Both the position numbers and the translations under genes were made by a program. From NCBI RefSeq assembly GCF_008326305.1, contig NZ_BIXY01000088.1, positions 1 to 32,134 on the forward strand: a stretch of DNA of 32,134 nt. Direction: 5' to 3'. Below the pieces are notes generated by a model, which did no database searches, was not told the origin of the DNA, and worked only from the letters and a program-made list of their open reading frames with translations. Positions 1 to 7,666 of the stretch are shown in pieces. Every line of letters starts with the position of its first letter. The first letter of the stretch is position 1. The stretch is from Dictyobacter arantiisoli. GTDB lineage: Bacteria; Chloroflexota; Ktedonobacteria; Ktedonobacterales; Ktedonobacteraceae.

Positions 1-11
1 TGCACCCGTGA

Positions 12-737
12 GTGCATGAAACGCTTCTGGACATCGGACCGCTACTCTCCAGGAGCAATCCTGCTGAGCAAGTCGGATGGTGGAAAGAAGAATCCCCCGG
101 ATTTATCCGGGTGGAGTGTCAAACACGTATCCAAAAGGAAGGAGGCAGCGGTACGGAGATCCTGCGACGGATGGGCGCTCTCGCGCTCTCCACTCCTACG
201 GTGGCAGAGGCGAAGCGCCGAGAAGTGATTGTCTCACGGCTCCCGGTGCATCGCTGGCCTCAGGCGCGACTGGAGATCGTGACGGTTGATGCATTCAGCG
301 GCGAGCGGATCGTTTTCAATCGTGCGTCTGGTGTGGACCTGGTTGATGCCGTGGGGGCAAGTAGCGCATTGCCTGGTGTCTGGCCACCAGTGACTATCGA
401 GAAACATCGCTATATCGATGGCGGCTGCTACTCGATGGCGAATGCGGACCTGGCCGCTGGCTTCGACAGAGTGCTGGTCCTCCAGCCCGATGTTCCTCCT
501 CTTTTAGTCGTGGAAAGCATGGACGAGCAAATAGAGCGGTTGCGACGGAATGGAACACAGGTCGAGGTGATCACTCCCGATGAGGCGATGAAGGTGGCGC
601 TGGCCTCCGCAGGCGGCAATGCGCTTGATCCTTCTCTGCTGGGAATCGCAGCCAGAGTAGGACGTGAGCAGGCGCGGCGTGAGATTGCACGCGTTGCTGC
701 ATTCTGGGGAGCTGGCGGCCAGCATGCTCAATTCTGA
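12..737 (+). pseudogene. Patatin-like phospholipase, C-terminal part (5' end lost or frameshifted)
   Basis: Seen: the open frame carries the C-terminal half of a bacterial patatin-like protein. It has the stretch ALPGVWPPV followed by YIDGG, the DGG motif that supplies the catalytic aspartate, then NADLAAG and RVLVLQP. Known: patatins act as lipid acyl hydrolases through a Ser-Asp dyad, with the serine in a GxSxG motif well upstream. That motif is absent. A TGA lies in frame at 9-11, directly before the only possible start (GTG at 12), so the frame does not simply continue off the left edge. Inference: this is a 5'-truncated or frameshifted remnant. A sequencing error near the edge, or a non-catalytic short version, cannot be excluded. 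The next gene is convergent on the other strand. Confidence 0.6.
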
Positions 738-1189
738 CACTCTCAACGGGATACCAGTGGCCCCACGCGCATCAATGTCAGGAGTTGCCCTTTCCGCCTC
801 CTGATGGTGACTACACCCGTGCTCTGCCGGTGAACGCTTGATCCCAAATAGCTGCCTTAATCTGACTAATGTTTGTTGCTGTTGACTGCATGGGCAACTG
901 TTTCCGTGTTGGATGGGATGAGCCGATCCAGGAACGGTAAGTCAGGCGACTTATCGTTCCTGATAGCTCCAGGCGCATGCCTGCGCCGTTGTCTAGCGGT
1001 CGATCATAGACATGACGGTCGGGTTGTAGCGCGGCCCGGAGATCTTCTCCGGTTCATGAAGCGGTATGGTAGTGTACGCAAAAAAACGCATGCAAGCACG
1101 CCAGGATTTCCGCCTCAATGTACTAGTGGTTTCATCCCAGTGTGAAGAGCCAGGTCCACCCGACTCGACACACCTGGGAGGAATGGCTG
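738..1189. other. Intergenic region with three hairpins
   Basis: No convincing gene is seen; the longest frame (873-1145, 90 codons) has no recognisable motif and no clear ribosome site. The stretch holds three consecutive stem-loops: 931-960 (13-bp stem with one mismatch, loop AGGC), 972-987 (GGCGCA/TGCGCC, loop TGCC) and 1036-1052 (CCGGAGA/TCTCCGG, loop TCT). The last is followed by a copy of the TGAAGCGGTAT repeat at 1057-1067. They lie between two convergent genes, so they could be terminators, a structured RNA, or decayed mobile DNA. Confidence 0.5.
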
Positions 1190-1825
1190 TTAGTAAGCGA
1201 CACTGAAGCGCTGGCGAACGAAGCGAGGCTGCTCAAGCTCGTCGAGCAAGGCCACGGCATAATCTTCGGCTGAGATGCGGCACTCCCCTTGTGCATTCAT
1301 GACCAGTTGATCGATGCCAAGGCGATAGGTGCCGGTGCGCTCGCCTGGCTCAATGAAGACGGGAGGACTGAAATAGGTCCAGTCTAGATCACTGTTCTTG
1401 CGATAGATCTCCCACTCTTCCATTTTAGCCATCACCTCAGGTTTCCATTCCTCTGGAATTGGGACGACGTCCAAGGCCCGCACGCCGGGCGCAACATTCA
1501 TAGTTCCTGCGCCACCAACCACAAGCAGACGCTTCACCCCAGCACGTTTCACCCCCTCTAACAGAGACTGCGCGGCTTCTGCCACAGCGGACAAAGGCTG
1601 CTTCTCAGAAGGTTTGATGGCGCTCACCACCACGTCATATCCTGCAACCAGCTGTGTCACGCTCTCTGGATTGAGGGCGTTTCCCTCTTTGAGCGTCAAC
1701 TGTGGATGGCGGAACTGGATGCGAGCTGGATTACGCACGATAGCCGTCACCTCGTGTCCTCTGCTGAGCGCTTCCTGGGCGACACGCTGTCCAATCATAC
1801 CGCTGCCAAACAATGCAATTTTCAT
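1190..1825 (-). CDS. NAD(P)-binding Rossmann-fold reductase (NmrA/BVR-B-like)
   Basis: A 211-aa protein with an N-terminal dinucleotide-binding motif GSGMIGQR at residues 8-15 and a following basic residue cluster (RNPAR) suited to NADP. Later signature-like stretches are VVVSAIKP and LLVVGGAGTM, and the C-terminal SAEDYAVALLDEL is typical of atypical SDR NAD(P)H-binding proteins. Its size fits the single-domain family (200-220 aa). The ATG at 1825 is preceded by AAGGAGT at good spacing. It is the last gene of a same-strand row (MarR, small ORF, NmrA-like, LLM oxidoreductase), which suggests a shared redox or detoxification role. The substrate cannot be predicted. Confidence 0.85.
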   Translation of the reverse strand: MKIALFGSGMIGQRVAQEALSRGHEVTAIVRNPARIQFRHPQLTLKEGNALNPESVTQLVAGYDVVVSAIKPSEKQPLSAVAEAAQSLLEGVKRAGVKRLLVVGGAGTMNVAPGVRALDVVPIPEEWKPEVMAKMEEWEIYRKNSDLDWTYFSPPVFIEPGERTGTYRLGIDQLVMNAQGECRISAEDYAVALLDELEQPRFVRQRFSVAY

Positions 1826-1898
1826 GTCTTTTGTACTCCTTTTCCTTTTTGGGATTCACTTTTCAATGACGGATTCTGCCGGTTGGATGGCGCGTCAT

Positions 1899-1929
1899 GG
1901 TGGTAACCACCTGCTCGCGGCACGTGCCG
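1899..1929. repeat. Two adjacent palindromes between minus-strand genes
   Basis: GGTGG-TAA-CCACC at 1899-1911 and the perfect 12-bp palindrome CGGCACGTGCCG at 1918-1929 lie just past the stop of the LLM oxidoreductase and before the next gene. There is no T-run, so a classic intrinsic terminator is not supported. They may attenuate read-through or stabilise the upstream mRNA. Confidence 0.4.
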
Positions 1930-1938
1930 TCAGAACCT

Positions 1939-2889
1939 TTAGAGCTGGCCCATCAACCGCGCCAGGCGCACTTGCTCCTGCACAGGATCTGAGACCCCTA
2001 TAAGGCTGATTGCCAATTCATCAATCTCTGTCGCGAGCAGTTTCTGCAAGTGATCTTTTATCTTGCTCTCGCTGCCAAAGACCATAAGCTTCTCAACAAA
2101 GCTATCTGCAACGGTATCGACCTCCCGCTCCGAAAAACCGGCCCCCAGGAACATGGTGCGGTAGTCTCTGGCGGCAAAGCTCAGTGTCTGCCGCCCGGCC
2201 TCTAAGGCGATCGCACGATCCTCTGTGAAGGCAACTGACACCTGACCGACGAGCGGTGGTCGCAGTCGGCTGGCCGCTGCTGCTCCCGCGTTCATCGCGG
2301 GCAGAGCCGTATTGAGGAGATAGGGGATGGGACAGGCATAGGGGAGGGCGCCGTCGGCGACCTCACCGGCCACCCGGAACGCCTGTGGTCCTAACGCAGA
2401 GATAAACACAGGAATGTGTGCGGAAGCGTGCAAAGAAGCATCAGCCGTAAAAAAGTGCCCCTGATGATGCACTTCTCCCTGGTGCAAGACCTGACGCAAC
2501 ACCTGCACATACTCACGTAAATAGGCGAGTTGAGGCGTTACTTCTCTCCCGTAAAGCTGCTTTGCCAGCGCTGGCGAGCCGGTCCCGACGCCTAGCAGCA
2601 GTCTATCGGGAGCAATGGCCTGAAAGCTCAGGGCTTGCTGAGCCAGGAAGACAGGATGACGCGCTGGGGCATGGAGAATATACGTTCCAAACTTCAAGCG
2701 CGAGGTGTGACCAGCCGCCACGGCCAGCGTGGTGAGCAGATCAGGATTGAACGGGGGGCCAGAGGATATCCAGACGTGATCGACGCCTGCATCCTCGACC
2801 TGGACCAGCGTATCAATCATCTGCGGATGAGGATAAAGATGCAGTCCAACGCGTTCGCGCGGGGAGTGCTTCTCTTGTTTCTGTGTCAA
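1939..2889 (-). CDS. LLM class flavin-dependent oxidoreductase (luciferase-like)
   Basis: A 316-aa protein with the luciferase-like TIM-barrel pattern: VGLHLYPHPQ at the start, DHVWISSGPP, then the family hallmark GTYILHAPARHP, LLLGVGTGSP and FISALGPQAFRVAGEVADG. Known: this superfamily uses reduced FMN or coenzyme F420 for monooxygenation or hydride transfer; the TGSP-type signature is common in F420-using members. Start: a TTG at 2889 with AGGTGA six bases upstream; no ATG with a comparable ribosome site is in frame. It lies between an NmrA-like gene and an NAD(P)-binding reductase on the same strand, suggesting co-transcription. The exact cofactor and substrate are undetermined. Confidence 0.88.
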   Translation of the reverse strand: MTQKQEKHSPRERVGLHLYPHPQMIDTLVQVEDAGVDHVWISSGPPFNPDLLTTLAVAAGHTSRLKFGTYILHAPARHPVFLAQQALSFQAIAPDRLLLGVGTGSPALAKQLYGREVTPQLAYLREYVQVLRQVLHQGEVHHQGHFFTADASLHASAHIPVFISALGPQAFRVAGEVADGALPYACPIPYLLNTALPAMNAGAAAASRLRPPLVGQVSVAFTEDRAIALEAGRQTLSFAARDYRTMFLGAGFSEREVDTVADSFVEKLMVFGSESKIKDHLQKLLATEIDELAISLIGVSDPVQEQVRLARLMGQL

Positions 2890-2950
2890 TGTTGGTCACC
2901 TTTCTCTCCAGGAATAATCTGCAATCTAGATGGTCCCAGTATCCATTTGC

Positions 2951-2993
2951 GAATGAAATGGACGAATTGTTAAGAATTGTAAGAATGAAATGG
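2951..2993. promoter_or_regulatory. Nested direct repeats upstream of the LLM gene
   Basis: GAATGAAATGG occurs at 2951-2961 and 2983-2993 in the same orientation, flanking a tandem GAATTGTTAA/GAATTGTAAG pair (2964-2983). The block sits 60-105 bases upstream of the TTG start at 2889, where a promoter or regulator-binding site would be expected. No palindrome is present, so a dimeric repressor of the usual kind is not obviously implied. Confidence 0.35.
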
Positions 2994-3050
2994 GAGAGCA
3001 AACAATCAACATGAAGCGCGCAACATGCTGTCCATGGTCATGCCGCCGAC

Positions 3051-3932
3051 TCATTCAAATGCCTCCCGATGTGTTCTGATATATGTCTCAAGGTCCATTG
3101 GCGGCTGACCCGTAATCTGCTCAATCACTTCATCTGTGCCAGAGAAAATGTTTGCTGCATGGTCTTTGGCAACTTCTACGAGATGCTGCCCAACGAAGGG
3201 CTGGCCCGCCATCACCCATTGCTCGTGGAACGCTTCAAGGGATATTCTTTCATACGTGATTTTATGTCCCAAGATCTGCGAGATCTTCTCGAATGCCTCA
3301 GCGTAGGTGTACTCTTTGAGACCAAATACTCGATAGATTTTCCCAGTATGCGCTGATGGATTTTCTAAAATGGTTGCGATGAGACGTGCTTGATCCTCCG
3401 CCACGATGGGGGCATGCTTGCTTTCGCCAAACGGCAATTGCACCAAACCGTTTTTGACATTTTGCGCCTGGTAGAGAGCCACGAAACTTTCGGCAAAAAA
3501 CGTCGGGTGCAGATGGGTGACAGCGAGACCAGACCAATCAAACACTCGTTCTGCCATCCAGTGATTGAACGCCGCGTGACTCCTGGCTTCGCGTCTTGCT
3601 GAGATTTGCGACATATTCACGATGGCTGGCACATTGGCCTCTTTGGCGGCTTGAGCAAAGGAAGCGGTTGCCTCGATGAGGCCGGGAGCAATGGGATACA
3701 CGAAGTAGGCTCCCCCAACACCTTCAAGGGCAGGCCGAATCGTAGTGAAATCGAGCAAATCTCCCACGACGATCTCGACGCCTTGTTGTTCTAGTTGGGC
3801 ACTACGTTCATCATACTGATGAACGAATGCCCTTACATGATGGCCTCGCTCAAGAAGCAATTCGGCGGTTTTTCTGCCGGTTGCTCCTACTGTTCCTGTT
3901 GCTCCTGTAATCAAAAACTGTTTTGAACTCAT
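3051..3932 (-). CDS. NmrA-like NAD(P)-binding protein (atypical SDR)
   Basis: A 293-aa protein with ITGATGTVG near residue 10, a glycine-rich dinucleotide site. LLERGHHVRAFVHQ, VVGDLLD and VNMSQISARR follow in NmrA/HSCARG order, and the C-terminal half (HLHPTFFAESF, APIVAEDQARLIA) is characteristic of NmrA-type proteins. Known: such proteins act as redox sensors or reductases. Start: two adjacent ATGs (3935 and 3932); GGAGG lies only three bases before the first and six before the second, so the second is chosen. The gene follows a 39-codon ORF by 12 bases and is downstream of the MarR-type operator at 4086-4105, so it is probably under MarR control. Confidence 0.88.
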   Translation of the reverse strand: MSSKQFLITGATGTVGATGRKTAELLLERGHHVRAFVHQYDERSAQLEQQGVEIVVGDLLDFTTIRPALEGVGGAYFVYPIAPGLIEATASFAQAAKEANVPAIVNMSQISARREARSHAAFNHWMAERVFDWSGLAVTHLHPTFFAESFVALYQAQNVKNGLVQLPFGESKHAPIVAEDQARLIATILENPSAHTGKIYRVFGLKEYTYAEAFEKISQILGHKITYERISLEAFHEQWVMAGQPFVGQHLVEVAKDHAANIFSGTDEVIEQITGQPPMDLETYIRTHREAFE

Positions 3933-3944
3933 CATCTTCCTCCA

Positions 3945-4064
3945 TTATGAACCCGACTCTACAGGCCATGACCAGCAGAGAGGCATACAAAACAGAACGA
4001 AGATGGAAAAGGCCACGCAACCAGGCTCCAATCTATCGACACACGAGAACTCGCCAGACTTCAT
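3945..4064 (-). CDS. Small ORF, 39 aa, possible membrane or leader peptide
   Basis: Starting at an ATG at 4064, an open frame of 39 codons begins MKSGEFSCVDRLEPG, runs through a hydrophobic stretch (VAFSIFVLFCMPLCW) and stops with TAA at 3947-3945. AAGGAG lies seven bases before the ATG, a better ribosome site than many large genes here have. The ORF begins 22 bases past the 20-bp operator palindrome and stops 12 bases before the NmrA-like start, so it would be the first cistron under the operator. No family is recognised. It could be a small membrane protein, an uORF influencing nmrA-like translation, or chance; coding is not proven. Confidence 0.4.
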   Translation of the reverse strand: MKSGEFSCVDRLEPGCVAFSIFVLFCMPLCWSWPVESGS

Positions 4065-4085
4065 GGCTGAACTCCTTCTTGCCCA

Positions 4086-4105
4086 ATGCGGGTATATACC
4101 CGCAT
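4086..4105. promoter_or_regulatory. MarR-type operator, perfect 20-bp palindrome
   Basis: ATGCGGGTATATACCCGCAT is its own reverse complement over 20 bases. It lies between the stop of the MarR gene (4119) and the start of the small ORF (4064). A 17/20 copy overlaps the marR promoter (4543-4562). Two copies flanking a MarR gene, one over its own promoter, is the usual pattern for an autoregulated MarR repressor. Confidence 0.75.
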
Positions 4106-4118
4106 CACGCCAAAAAAA

Positions 4119-4541
4119 TTAGATGCTCATCTCTTCCAATTGAGAAAGCAGCGCCTTCAGCATGGTCAGCTGATCCGATCCGAGTGTATCTGCAACTGCG
4201 GTCTGTGCCTTTTGCCACAAGGGATTGGCGAGAGAAACAGTTTCACGTCCCTTCTTGGTGACGTATACAGTATGCTCTCGTCGGTCGCTTCCTCTGCTCA
4301 GAGAGACCAACCCGTCGCGCACAAGAATATGCACATTCCTTCCAATGGTCGAACGATCACTTCCCAGCTTTTGGGCCAGGTCGGTAATGCTTTGCTCGGC
4401 TTCATCCTCAAGAATGCTTTCCAGAAGCACATATTGAGTCACCTTGAGACCACTGGGCGCAAGGACTCGATCATAGACCTCGGTGAGCGTTTGCGCTGCG
4501 TAGCGCAGAGTTGTGCAGTGACAGGGAAACGTCCTTTTCAT
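4119..4541 (-). CDS. MarR family transcriptional regulator
   Basis: A 140-aa protein, normal size for MarR. The N-terminal CHCTTLRYAAQTLTEVYD helix resembles the cysteine-containing start of many MarR proteins. The winged helix follows: SITDLAQKLGSDRSTIGRNV as helix-turn-helix and LSRGSDRREHTVYVT as the wing with the conserved DRR. Start: a longer frame reaches back to 4664, but ATG at 4541 begins the conserved sequence and lies six bases from a near-consensus -10, so the message is probably leaderless. The likely targets are its own promoter and the small ORF/NmrA-like genes downstream, both carrying the same palindrome. The ligand is unknown; redox control through the Cys pair is possible but only inferred. 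Confidence 0.9.
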   Translation of the reverse strand: MKRTFPCHCTTLRYAAQTLTEVYDRVLAPSGLKVTQYVLLESILEDEAEQSITDLAQKLGSDRSTIGRNVHILVRDGLVSLSRGSDRREHTVYVTKKGRETVSLANPLWQKAQTAVADTLGSDQLTMLKALLSQLEEMSI

Positions 4542-4542
4542 G

Positions 4543-4576
4543 ATGTAAGTATATACCCGCATTTGACAGATGTCAA
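4543..4576 (-). promoter_or_regulatory. marR promoter overlapped by its operator; leaderless layout
   Basis: On the minus strand TTGACA (4576-4571), a 17-base spacer and TATACT (4553-4548) form a near-perfect sigma-70-type promoter. The operator copy ATGTAAGTATATACCCGCAT (4543-4562) covers the -10 and most of the spacer. Only six bases separate the -10 from the ATG at 4541, so the transcript should begin at or next to the start codon, and no Shine-Dalgarno sequence is present there. Confidence 0.7.
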
Positions 4577-4626
4577 GAGAGAAAATGAGAAGAGTCCTCG
4601 CGTATCGAGAACGCATGGCGTTTATC

Positions 4627-5214
4627 TCAAGACCTTGTCTGGGCACGCTCAAGTTGTAGATCAATCAAATGAGCAGCGATCGTTTTGAGTTGATGCGCTG
4701 GGGAAGCTTCGCCGAAGAGTGAGGCGGAAGCAAGCGCTCCGTTGACAACCAGCAGGAGTTGATCAGCCAGCTGTTCGGGATCGCGCGCACCCGCCTGTCG
4801 GCTGAGCTGAGCCAGGCGATCTCGTAAGGCTCGTTCGTGCTGGACTGCATGTTGATATGCCGGATGCTCCGTCTCAGCAATTTCCGTCATCGCGTTCAAG
4901 AAAGGGCATCCACGAAACCCTGGCTCCTTGATGCGCTGATCGCAAGCCTCGAACCATGTCAACAAATGTTCCTTTGGCGAACGATCAGATGCGATGATTT
5001 CTTCAAACCACTGCTGATGAGCTCGGTCCTCTTCTGCAATATAGGCGGCAATCAAATCATCTTTGGTGGGGAAATGCCGGTAGAGGGTGGCCTTTCCCAC
5101 ACCAGATCGCTCGACGATGGTATCGACTCCAATGGCACGAATCCCTTCTCGATAAAACAACTCGCTCGCCGTCTCCAGAAGACGTTGGCGCGCCGATGAG
5201 TGTTTTGTTGTCAT
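4627..5214 (-). CDS. TetR/AcrR family transcriptional repressor
   Basis: A 195-aa protein, standard for TetR. The N-terminal domain runs LLETASELFYREGIRAIGVDTI, then the helix-turn-helix VERSGVGKATLYRHFPTKDDL (about residues 33-54) with the family-typical LYRHF. The C-terminal ligand domain has FRGCPFLNAM and LLLVVNGALASASL, which resemble the TetR_C-type regulators near short-chain dehydrogenases. Start: ATG at 5214 with AAGGTGG upstream; longer frames to 5445 would run through the operators. It diverges from the SDR gene at 5422, and three copies of one operator lie between them, so it most likely represses itself and the SDR-led catabolic set. Confidence 0.92.
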   Translation of the reverse strand: MTTKHSSARQRLLETASELFYREGIRAIGVDTIVERSGVGKATLYRHFPTKDDLIAAYIAEEDRAHQQWFEEIIASDRSPKEHLLTWFEACDQRIKEPGFRGCPFLNAMTEIAETEHPAYQHAVQHERALRDRLAQLSRQAGARDPEQLADQLLLVVNGALASASLFGEASPAHQLKTIAAHLIDLQLERAQTRS

Positions 5215-5237
5215 TTCTTCCCACCTTTCGTTCTTGA

Positions 5238-5286
5238 ACAGAACAGTTCTGTGTCTCAGTATAGCACGAAGATCCGTCTTCTGCAA
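5238..5286 (-). promoter_or_regulatory. tetR promoter with TetR operator O1
   Basis: On the minus strand TTGCAG (5286-5281), 17 bases, TATACT (5263-5258). The operator ACAGAACAGTTCTGT (5238-5252), a 15-bp palindrome around a central base, lies just downstream of the -10, over the expected transcription start, consistent with autorepression. Confidence 0.7.
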
Positions 5287-5332
5287 GAGAGGGAAATTGC
5301 CAGGCGTAAGTTTCAACGATGTTCCAGATCTC

Positions 5333-5400
5333 TTGACAAAGAACAGAACTGTTCTGTATACTCTCAAAGAGAAGAATAGAACAGAACTGTTCTGTATAAT
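5333..5400 (+). promoter_or_regulatory. SDR operon promoter with TetR operators O2 and O3
   Basis: TTGACA (5333-5338), 18-base spacer, TATACT (5357-5362). Operator O2 ACAGAACTGTTCTGT (5343-5357) fills the spacer and touches the -10. O3 is an identical 15-mer (5381-5395) in the untranslated leader and runs directly into TATAAT (5395-5400), which could serve as a second -10. O1, O2 and O3 are the same palindrome with only the central base swapped, and O2-O3 are 38 bases apart. Confidence 0.75.
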
Positions 5401-5421
5401 ACGGAGAAGAAAGAAGGGTGT

Positions 5422-6189
5422 ATGGACCAAAAGATCAACACACAAAGCTTATACGGCAAGAATGTCGTCGTCGTAGGAGGTAGTAAAGGTGTGGGACGCG
5501 CTATTGTTGCCGCAACCCACGCACAAGGCGCGCAGGTGCTTGCCGTCGCGCGGCAGGAAGAGCCGCTCAAAAAGCTCGCTGATGCATTTCCAGGCGTTCG
5601 CTTACTCGCGCTTGATGCCAGCGACGAACGCGCTCCTGCAACGGTGTTTGCCACACTTTTGCCCGATATCCTGGTTATCAGTGCGGGCGCTATCCCATAT
5701 GCGGCACCACTTGTAGAGCAAACCTTCGAGCAGTTCTCGCGCAACTGGAATAGCGAGGTCAAGATGTCGTTGCTCTTCGCTCAGGCCGCGCTGACCACCC
5801 CGCTTTCCTCTGGGGCGACCATTATCCTGATTTCCAGTGGTGCAGCCATTGGTGGTTCACCGCTTTCCGGTGGCTACGCTGGCTCAAAGCGAACACAGAT
5901 GTTTATCGCCCATTACGCCCAGCAAGAAGCTGAGCGCTTGCAGCTCGATATGCGCTTCCTTGCGCTTGCACCAGGGGGCATGATGCCAGAAACAGAACTG
6001 GGAAAAGCTGCGGTCGAGGCGTACGCTTCCTCTGTCGGTCTTTCAGCTACTGATTTCATCAAAAGGAGGGGATCGTCGCAAACACCGGAAGATGTTGCAA
6101 ATGCGGTCGTCGAGTTGGCAAGTCATCCCAGGAATCGAGAGGGAAACGTCTTCATGATTTCCAAGAAAGGCATTGAAGCGTTGCCATAG
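5422..6189 (+). CDS. SDR family oxidoreductase
   Basis: A 255-aa classical short-chain dehydrogenase. It has the nucleotide site VVGGSKGVGRAI (residues 17-28), SAGA (87-90) in place of NNAG, a serine in ILISSGAA (138-139) and the catalytic YAGSK (Tyr152, Lys156). These oxidise or reduce alcohol and carbonyl groups with NAD(P)(H). ATG at 5422 has AGAAGGG just upstream. It is the first gene after the TetR-controlled promoter and is followed on the same strand by a flavin monooxygenase, its reductase and a hydrolase, which suggests a step in the same breakdown route. The substrate is unknown. Confidence 0.9.
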   Translation: MDQKINTQSLYGKNVVVVGGSKGVGRAIVAATHAQGAQVLAVARQEEPLKKLADAFPGVRLLALDASDERAPATVFATLLPDILVISAGAIPYAAPLVEQTFEQFSRNWNSEVKMSLLFAQAALTTPLSSGATIILISSGAAIGGSPLSGGYAGSKRTQMFIAHYAQQEAERLQLDMRFLALAPGGMMPETELGKAAVEAYASSVGLSATDFIKRRGSSQTPEDVANAVVELASHPRNREGNVFMISKKGIEALP

Positions 6190-6315
6190 GTCTGCTGAGA
6201 GAAGAGAAGCAAAGGACCTGATCTTGATCTGGGGACAGCTAAAGCCTTCTCGATGACCATTGAGAAAAGTGCACACCTGTTGACACAACGAATTATGACT
6301 CGTTTCAAGGAGAAT

Positions 6316-7500
6316 ATGATGACAACTACTTCCATTTCCACCCAAACAGAACTGGTGCGCCGTGCATCAGAAATTGTACCCACACTTCAGAAGCATGCGT
6401 CCTGGAATGAACAACATCGGCGTCTTCATGACGAAGTGCTCCAGGCGCTGGAGCAGGCTGGTGTCTTCAGGTTGCGCCTGCCCAAACGTTATGGTGGCTA
6501 CGAGGCCGACATGCGCACCCTGGTCGAGGTGCTGGCCGAACTTGGACAGGGGGACGGCTCAACCGCATGGGTCGCCTGGGTACTGGCCTCCAACACGTGG
6601 TTGCTGGGCCTGTTTCCCGACACTGTGCAGGACGAGGTCTTTGCCAATCCCAATGTCCGGGTAAGTGGGACCCTGGCTCCGACTGGCAAGGTGGAACGTC
6701 GTGATGGCGGTTTCATCTTGAGCGGACAGTGGCACTTCCACTCAGGTTCATTGCACAGTCAGTGGAGCTTGATGGCGGCGATGTCTACAACCCCAGAAGG
6801 GGGACTAGCGCCGGTCGCCGTTCTTACTCCCACGAAGGAGCTTGAGGTGATTGATGACTGGGATACCGCAGGTCTGAGTGGGACGGGCAGCGTCAGCAGC
6901 AGAGCGAAGGAGATTTTCGTTCCGGCAGAACACGTTATCTCGGTGATTTCCTTGCTCCAGGGGCAGTCTGCCTCGACACAGAATAGTGATGTGCCGATCT
7001 ACCGAACGCCCATGGTTCCGACCATCGCCGCTGCTGCCAGCGGGGCTCCACTGGGTTTGGCCAAGGCCGCTCTAACCAACTTTTTCCAGCGGCTTCCGGG
7101 GCGAGGCATCGCCTACACGACGTATCCCAAACAGGCTGAGGCCCCAATCACCCACCTGCAGGTGGCCGAGGCGACCATGAAGATCGACGAGGCCGAGTTT
7201 CATGCACTCCGTGCAGCAAGCCTGGTGGATACCAAGTCGGTGAACGGCGAGGAATGGACGCTCGAAGAGCGCGCCCGTGTGCGAATGGACGCTGGGATGG
7301 TGGCCCGGCTGGCGAAGGAGGCCATCGACATCCTCAACACGGCCAGTGGGGGATCGTCGATCTACAAGAGTGTACCCATGCAACAGATCGAACGAGATAT
7401 CCAGGCCGCGAACCTGCAAGGGATGATCCATCCGAACACCAATCTCGAACTCTATGGGCGTATTCGCTGCGGCCTCGAACCCAACACGGTCAACATCTAG
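6316..7500 (+). CDS. Acyl-CoA-dehydrogenase-fold flavin monooxygenase, oxygenase component
   Basis: A 394-aa protein. The N-terminal helix domain is RASEIVPTLQKHA, then FRLRLPKRYGGYEADMRTLVEVLAELG and GDGSTAWVAWV. The middle barrel has LSGQWHFHSGS and WDTAGLSGTGS, and the C-terminal helices end ERDIQAANLQGMIHPNTNLE. This is the acyl-CoA dehydrogenase type-2 pattern of group D two-component monooxygenases such as HsaA and DszC-like enzymes, which use reduced flavin and O2 rather than dehydrogenating a CoA thioester. Start: ATG at 6316 with AAGGAG three bases before it (ATG at 6319 is equally possible); a longer frame from 6253 lacks this. The flavin reductase encoded next supports the oxygenase reading. 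The substrate may be aromatic or a sulfur heterocycle; this is not resolved. Confidence 0.85.
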   Translation: MMTTTSISTQTELVRRASEIVPTLQKHASWNEQHRRLHDEVLQALEQAGVFRLRLPKRYGGYEADMRTLVEVLAELGQGDGSTAWVAWVLASNTWLLGLFPDTVQDEVFANPNVRVSGTLAPTGKVERRDGGFILSGQWHFHSGSLHSQWSLMAAMSTTPEGGLAPVAVLTPTKELEVIDDWDTAGLSGTGSVSSRAKEIFVPAEHVISVISLLQGQSASTQNSDVPIYRTPMVPTIAAAASGAPLGLAKAALTNFFQRLPGRGIAYTTYPKQAEAPITHLQVAEATMKIDEAEFHALRAASLVDTKSVNGEEWTLEERARVRMDAGMVARLAKEAIDILNTASGGSSIYKSVPMQQIERDIQAANLQGMIHPNTNLELYGRIRCGLEPNTVNI

Positions 7501-7666
7501 CGTTCACATGGGCCTCAGGTCCTTGCACCGTTCGTACTCTGAAACAGGAGCATGGCCGAGAAAGCTCACCCACAGTCGATATGGATATCCTGTACCGACT
7601 ATGGGTGGGCTAGCAGAAGGCGTGGATGCCTGCTTCAAGCTTTGTCCCACGCATGCAGGAGGAAAC

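Noticed and set aside
873-1145. 90-codon plus-strand frame
   Set aside because: Runs through three hairpins and a dispersed repeat, with no ribosome site or motif.
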